NCBI GenBank assembly: GCA_036676355.1
Contig: JAKFDA010000089.1
Span: forward strand, 1-15,573
Reading direction: 5' to 3'
Length of the DNA stretch: 15,573 nucleotides
Origin: ZC4RG42 sp036676355
GTDB taxonomy: Bacteria > Pseudomonadota > Gammaproteobacteria > Burkholderiales > SG8-39
Of the stretch, positions 12,844 to 15,573 are shown piece by piece. Under the pieces are notes generated by a model that was not told the DNA's origin, searched no databases, and was given only the letters and a program-made list of their open reading frames with translations. Every line of letters begins with the position of its first letter. The stretch's first letter is position 1. The position numbers and the translations under genes were made by a program.

Positions 12844-13395
12844 ATGTTCAATAAGGATCGTTTCATCGAGGATTGTGCGAGCGCAATCGCCGAAGGCCAC
12901 GAGGCGATTCGCGAGTTGGTGGCCGACGCAGTTTCCGATAGCGCCGGGATGATGGCCGAGCTTGGCGAGCCGGAACATGCCGGTCTCACGCCGATATTCA
13001 GATCGCCGGACCTGACGGTCATCAACTTCGTCTGGGCGCCGTGCATGAGCCTGATGCCGCACAATCACCACATGTTTTCGGTCGTCGGCATCTATGCGGG
13101 GCGCGAGGACAACGTCTTTTGGAGACGGACGGGCACGACGATCGCGGCAGCAGGAGCCAAGTCGCTGGGCGTCGGTGATGTTGCCACGCTCGACCGCGAC
13201 GTCATTCACTCGGTGCTGAATCCGATCAGCAAGATGACTTGCGCGATACACGTCTACGGCGGCGACTTCTTCGCCCCGCCCGTACCGCGAAGCGAATGGG
13301 ATCACGAAACCCTGACCGAACGGCCATGGAACATCGACCGAGTCAAGTCGCTGTTTGGCGAAGCGGAGGCACGCTTTCGCGCGAGCGTCGGGTAG
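12844..13395 (+). CDS. Cupin-type metal-dependent protein (cysteine dioxygenase-like)
   Basis: 183 aa, ATG with GAGGAG 7 nt upstream. The double-stranded beta-helix core shows VWAPCMSLMPHNHHMFSVVG (about 63-82), where the His cluster supplies metal ligands, then GIYAGREDNVFWRR and the second motif LDRDVIHSVLNP with another His. This resembles the COG5553 branch of predicted metal-dependent enzymes near cysteine dioxygenase. The substrate is unknown. It is the only plus-strand gene in the cassette region and is divergent from the TauE-like gene. No attC-like element follows its stop, unlike its minus-strand neighbours. Confidence 0.85.
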   Translation: MFNKDRFIEDCASAIAEGHEAIRELVADAVSDSAGMMAELGEPEHAGLTPIFRSPDLTVINFVWAPCMSLMPHNHHMFSVVGIYAGREDNVFWRRTGTTIAAAGAKSLGVGDVATLDRDVIHSVLNPISKMTCAIHVYGGDFFAPPVPRSEWDHETLTERPWNIDRVKSLFGEAEARFRASVG

Positions 13396-13520
13396 TCAAG
13401 CTAGACATACCGCTTGCCCCCGGATTTTATTGGTGGGGCGGACACGACCTCAAGAGGGATGCTAGGCGCTGGCAGTGCGCGGTAGAGATAGCAGTCAAAG
13501 CTCATCAGGTTTGGTCAGCG
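13396..13520. other. Spacer between cupin gene and attC-like site 3
   Basis: No gene is supported. The segment has no strong hairpin or attC-like right end for the cupin gene. The motif TCAAGCTAGAC at 13397-13407 only faintly resembles an attC end. Confidence 0.4.
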
Positions 13521-13556
13521 CCCTAACGTTTGAGCGAAGGGTGAGGCGGCGGGCTC
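13521..13556 (-). repeat. attC-like site 3 (VIT1 cassette), right half only
   Basis: On the minus strand it ends CGCTCAAACGTTAGGG, with core GTTAGGG at 13527-13521 and the 12-nt CTCAAACGTTAG identical to attC-like site 5. A short GAGC/GCTC pairing is present. No convincing inverse core (RYYYAAC) is found near the VIT1 stop, where a different hairpin stands. It is either a degenerate attC or a rearranged one. Confidence 0.55.
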
Positions 13557-13593
13557 TTTGGCGCCATAGCTTTCAAGCGGCGACGCCAAAGAG
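13554..13593. terminator. Inverted repeat across the VIT1 stop codon
   Basis: Perfect 10-bp arms CTCTTTGGCG (13554-13563) and CGCCAAAGAG (13584-13593) around 20 nt containing the VIT1 stop (13573-13575). It could act as a terminator or replace the left half of the attC-like site. No T-run. Confidence 0.45.
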
Positions 13594-14262
13594 GGCTCCA
13601 ACTCCAGCCGTCAATGCCATTGCCAAAGCGCCCCAAAACGTGACGCGCATTACAGACGCAATCACGGGTGAACCGCCTGCGCGTGCCGCCAGGAGGCCCA
13701 ACAGCGCAAGAAAGAAGAGAGAGCTGCCGGCGAGACCCCACATGAGCAGAGAAACTGGAAGCAAGAGAACCATCAGAATAGGAAGCGCGGCACCTACCGC
13801 AAACGTACCCGCCGAGGCCAATGCGGCTTGCACTGGTTTTGCGGCCAGCGTGTCCGATATGCCCAACTCATCTCGCGCATGTGCGGCAAGTGCATCATGC
13901 TGCATCAGTTGAGTGGCAACGCTCGACGCCAGGGTTTCATCCAGTCCACGCTTGGCGTAGATGGCCACGAGTTCTGCGTGTTCCTGTGTGGGATTCGCGG
14001 CTAACTCCTTGTCCTCTCGTGCCAGATCCGCGCGCTCAGTATCAGCTTGCGAACTGACCGAGACATACTCGCCTGCAGCCATTGACATGGCACCGGCTAC
14101 TAGGCCAGCGACGCCTGCAACCAGAATGCCCTTGGTATCTGCGCCTGCCGCAGCGACACCCAAGATAAGGCTGGCAGTAGAAACGATACCGTCGTTCGCG
14201 CCGAGAACGGCAGCACGGAGCCAACCTGTCCGGTGAGTTCTGTGTCTTTCGCTGTGTCGCAT
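13573..14262 (-). CDS. VIT1/CCC1-family iron or manganese transporter
   Basis: 229 aa from the ATG at 14262, where the family typically starts (MRHSERHRTHRTGWLRAAVL); 13 more in-frame codons from a TTG exist upstream and overlap the attC. Motifs: GANDGIVSTASLILGVAAAG (helix 1, substrate-binding), GLVAGAMSMAAGEYVSVSSQ (helix 2) with the Met-rich pair, then a cytoplasmic helical segment with several Glu (metal-binding domain; LAREDKELAANPTQEHAELV), and three helices at about 148-225. Such transporters move Fe2+/Mn2+ out of the cytoplasm. It is the product of a single-gene cassette of about 775 bp, with its start 34 nt after attC-like site 4. Confidence 0.9.
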   Translation of the reverse strand: MRHSERHRTHRTGWLRAAVLGANDGIVSTASLILGVAAAGADTKGILVAGVAGLVAGAMSMAAGEYVSVSSQADTERADLAREDKELAANPTQEHAELVAIYAKRGLDETLASSVATQLMQHDALAAHARDELGISDTLAAKPVQAALASAGTFAVGAALPILMVLLLPVSLLMWGLAGSSLFFLALLGLLAARAGGSPVIASVMRVTFWGALAMALTAGVGALFGVAA

Positions 14263-14295
14263 AGCGTCTATCGATGATAAGAAATTTGTTTCGCC

Positions 14296-14322
14296 GCCCA
14301 ACGCTTGAATGAATTGTCAGAC
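14296..14322 (-). repeat. attC-like site 4, internally deleted to 27 bp
   Basis: On the minus strand: GTCTGAC (14322-14316), AATTCATTCAAGC, then directly GTTGGGC (14302-14296), a good core. The left 20 nt match attC-like site 2 closely, but the central stem is absent. Its length and end points fit a deletion between the TCAAGC direct repeats that flank the stem in full attC sites. It starts 9 nt after the stop of the small membrane protein gene. Confidence 0.65.
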
Positions 14323-14330
14323 TTCACTGC

Positions 14331-14678
14331 CTAAGAGCCAAGAGCGCCAATTTCGTACTGCCTGAGAAGGACCAGTGCAGGCAGAAGGATTGCAATGATC
14401 ACCGCAACAGTAACGTGCCACTTGCTCAAACCTCCAAGCGACTCTTGGCGCTTGCCGTAGAAGTAGCTGGCTGAAATTAGCGTTGCGAAGGACGTGAGAG
14501 CGACCACGACGGAGAGCGCCATGATGATCCTTTCCGCTGCGTCCGGCCACGAGTTGTCGCCATAGATGAAAAGCCAAGCAACGCCAGCACCAACTCCGAC
14601 TGAAACGACTGCGGCTATCGATGCCAGCATCGCGCAAGGGAGAAGGAATACCAGCGGATAGGAGAAACGCGCCTTCAT
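14331..14678 (-). CDS. Small hypothetical membrane protein
   Basis: 115 aa from the ATG at 14678; a TTG two codons upstream is also possible. Ribosome site GAGGGAG 10 nt upstream. Three membrane segments: a long hydrophobic one at about 8-36, one at 50-72 and one at 86-105 (VTVAVIIAILLPALVLL), with a short polar loop GDNSWPDAAER between the first two. No family recognised. The gene fills a compact cassette of about 400 bp: start 24 nt after attC-like site 5 and stop 9 nt before site 4. Cassette genes are often such unknown small proteins. Confidence 0.72.
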   Translation of the reverse strand: MKARFSYPLVFLLPCAMLASIAAVVSVGVGAGVAWLFIYGDNSWPDAAERIIMALSVVVALTSFATLISASYFYGKRQESLGGLSKWHVTVAVIIAILLPALVLLRQYEIGALGS

Positions 14679-14701
14679 TTGCAAGGAACTCCCTCTGTGA
14701 C

Positions 14702-14758
14702 GGCTAACGTTTGAGTTCAGCGGCGCCCGCAGGGCGTCCGCTGGAACAAAAGTCAGGC
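14702..14758 (-). repeat. attC-like site 5 (DUF2141 cassette)
   Basis: On the minus strand: GCCTGAC (14758-14752), a stem CAGCGG-A-CGCCC/GGGCG-CCGCTG with a single unpaired A and a 3-nt TGC loop, then AACTCAAACGTTAGCC with core GTTAGCC at 14708-14702. The unpaired base in the stem is the classic extrahelical base that orients attC recombination. It starts 25 nt after the DUF2141 stop. Length 57 bp; best-formed of the five. Confidence 0.83.
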
Positions 14759-14783
14759 ACCGCGAACGAAGAGCAATGGGCGC

Positions 14784-15302
14784 TCAGTAATGCAGGCTCA
14801 TCGTCAATTCGAGATTCTGCCCGTTGTACGCGAAGCTCGCGGCAGAGAATGGAGGCGCGCCCATCACGCCCTTGGCGTCATTCGAGAATCCGTAACCTTC
14901 CGTCGGGATTCCCAGCCAATTGGTATCGAGCTTGCCATTCATATTTTCATCATGAATGACGGCCATCGCGTAGGTTCCCGGCGGGATGTCTTCAAAGTCG
15001 CAACGCGCTTGGTCCTTCCGAATCTTTATGACCATAACATTCGTTGCCGTGCGCAGGTAGTCAGCGGGGAAGCCATCCGGCGATTCGAACAACGCGCAGG
15101 CTACCGTCCCGGTGCTGTTTCTTATGTTCAGAATCTCCACGTGAATCCCGGGGCAGGGTGATTGGCCAAGGGCTAGGGCGGGAAGAGTCGAAAGCATCAA
15201 CGCCACAAGCCATGCTATACATTGATGGCCCATGAGTGCGCGCATCGCCGTACCCTTAACTGTACGGGCGACCGCGGGCTGCCGAATGCTTGACGAGTTC
15301 AT
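14784..15302 (-). CDS. Secreted DUF2141-family protein
   Basis: 172 aa from the ATG at 15302, preceded by GAGGAG; a second start at 15245 would give a more compact signal peptide. The hydrophobic segment WLVALMLSTLPALALG is followed by a probable cleavage before QSPCPG, so the protein is exported. The mature domain shows GTVACALFESPDGFP, IPPGTYAMAVIHDENMNGKL, then DTNWLGIPTEGYGFSND, the typical DUF2141 pattern of a beta-sandwich; function unknown. Two Cys (in SPCPG and RCDF) plus one at VACAL may form a disulfide. attC-like site 5 follows the stop. The upstream boundary of its cassette is not visible. Confidence 0.85.
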   Translation of the reverse strand: MNSSSIRQPAVARTVKGTAMRALMGHQCIAWLVALMLSTLPALALGQSPCPGIHVEILNIRNSTGTVACALFESPDGFPADYLRTATNVMVIKIRKDQARCDFEDIPPGTYAMAVIHDENMNGKLDTNWLGIPTEGYGFSNDAKGVMGAPPFSAASFAYNGQNLELTMSLHY

Positions 15303-15368
15303 GATTCTCCTCACGGATCGCGCTGACTCTGATCAGTCCACAGCGGAATCTACGGCTACTTCCGTGAA

Positions 15369-15566
15369 TCATCCGCTCGCAAGATGGTTAACCCAACGGT
15401 CTTTCTGCCAGTGGAACTTGTGCATCAGGCGGTGCACGACTGGCGCAAAGATCAGGCCTGCCGCCACCAAAAACACTAGGCCGGCGTAGAGCGCATAGAG
15501 TCTGGCAAAGAGTTTGCCTCCGTCGGTTCGGGGTGAATCTACAGGCCCCATTCCGCCCATGAGCAT
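15369..15566 (-). CDS. Small hypothetical membrane protein, start uncertain
   Basis: 65 aa if it begins at the ATG at 15566; the frame remains open to the window edge, so the true start may lie outside. One membrane segment at about 22-44 (LYALYAGLVFLVAAGLIFAP), with a polar C-terminal tail HRLMHKFHWQKDRW. No family recognised. It reads in the same direction as the DUF2141 gene, with 66 nt between them. No attC-like element follows its stop, so it may share a cassette with DUF2141 or lie outside the array. Confidence 0.5.
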   Translation of the reverse strand: MLMGGMGPVDSPRTDGGKLFARLYALYAGLVFLVAAGLIFAPVVHRLMHKFHWQKDRWVNHLASG

Positions 15567-15573
15567 TGCCGCA

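Larger units (their letters stand above)
10571..14758 (-). mobile_element. Integron-type gene-cassette array (or attC cluster without integrase)
   Basis: Five attC-like elements (10571, 11173, 13521, 14296, 14702) each sit at the 3' end of a minus-strand gene: tspO, GST, VIT1, a small membrane protein and DUF2141. Stop-to-attC and attC-to-start gaps are short (about 0-45 nt), the packed layout of cassettes. The elements share TCAAACGTTA or TTCAAGCGTT right ends and GYCTGAC/GCCTAAC left ends. The array's left limit abuts the anti-sigma gene stop at 10560. No integrase gene or attI is visible. Orientation puts a possible integrase to the right of the window. The plus-strand cupin and the TauE gene have no attC of their own. 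Confidence 0.7.

Noticed and set aside
13397..13407. TCAAGCTAGAC after the cupin stop, resembling an attC right end
   Set aside because: The GT of the core is missing and no partner left end or stem is found, so it is not called an attC.
11945..14637. Other open frames across the TauE-like, VIT1 and membrane protein genes
   Set aside because: They overlap supported genes in other frames and lack start signals or domain features.
1..15573. CRISPR arrays, tRNA/rRNA genes, insertion sequences, integrase gene
   Set aside because: No regularly spaced identical repeats, no tRNA cloverleaf-like stretch or rRNA signature, no transposase or tyrosine-recombinase motifs were seen in any frame.

Overview
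The window looks like a chromosomal segment of a GC-rich Gram-negative bacterium, most likely a betaproteobacterium. The OmpR/EnvZ-type pair at the left edge reads like the betaproteobacterial (RisA-like) branch. Lipoprotein signal peptides, an FNR-type box, an ECF sigma/anti-sigma pair and ArsR/VOC/AHSA1/YciI neighbourhoods fit the same picture. The genus cannot be named from this sequence alone.

Layout. (1) 1-1759, minus strand: an EnvZ-like sensor kinase (cut by the window edge) and its OmpR-like regulator, overlapping at ATGA. (2) 1838-5018: small secreted Arg/His/Asp-rich proteins. Three of their transcription units (1975, 2475-3224, 4842) share a nearly identical 54-bp promoter: TTACAAAG, ACACA and GCTTACAT at fixed helical spacing, then exactly 8 nt to a TAnnGT -10 box. 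This island also holds a ParD-like/zeta-type toxin-antitoxin operon with a palindrome over its -10, and a DUF2892 membrane protein with an FNR-like box in class II position. (3) 5211-5531: an unrecognised 106-aa protein. (4) 5800-8569: an ArsR-type regulator leading a co-directional series of PhnB-like/VOC, AHSA1 (SRPBCC), YciI, VOC and PhnB-like proteins, from a consensus promoter overlapped by an inverted repeat. (5) 8674-10560: an ECF-type promoter, a palindromic repeat in the leader, a secreted COG4315-type protein, an ECF sigma factor and a membrane anti-sigma factor.

(6) 10571 to at least 14758: what I read as an integron-type gene-cassette array on the minus strand. tspO, a GST, a VIT1-type transporter, a small membrane protein and a DUF2141 protein each end in an attC-like element; start codons, where an attC lies upstream, fall a few tens of bases after it. 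One attC is reduced to 27 bp by an apparent internal deletion, one has a decayed crossover core, and one is recognisable only by its right end. A TauE-like permease and a plus-strand cupin sit inside the array without their own attC. No integrase gene lies in the window. Cassette direction (genes reading leftwards) would place one, if it exists, to the right of position 15573; otherwise this is a cluster of attC sites without integrase.

The most interesting signals are the three-promoter regulon of small charged exported proteins beside an OmpR-family pair, and the partly decaying cassette array abutting an ECF operon.
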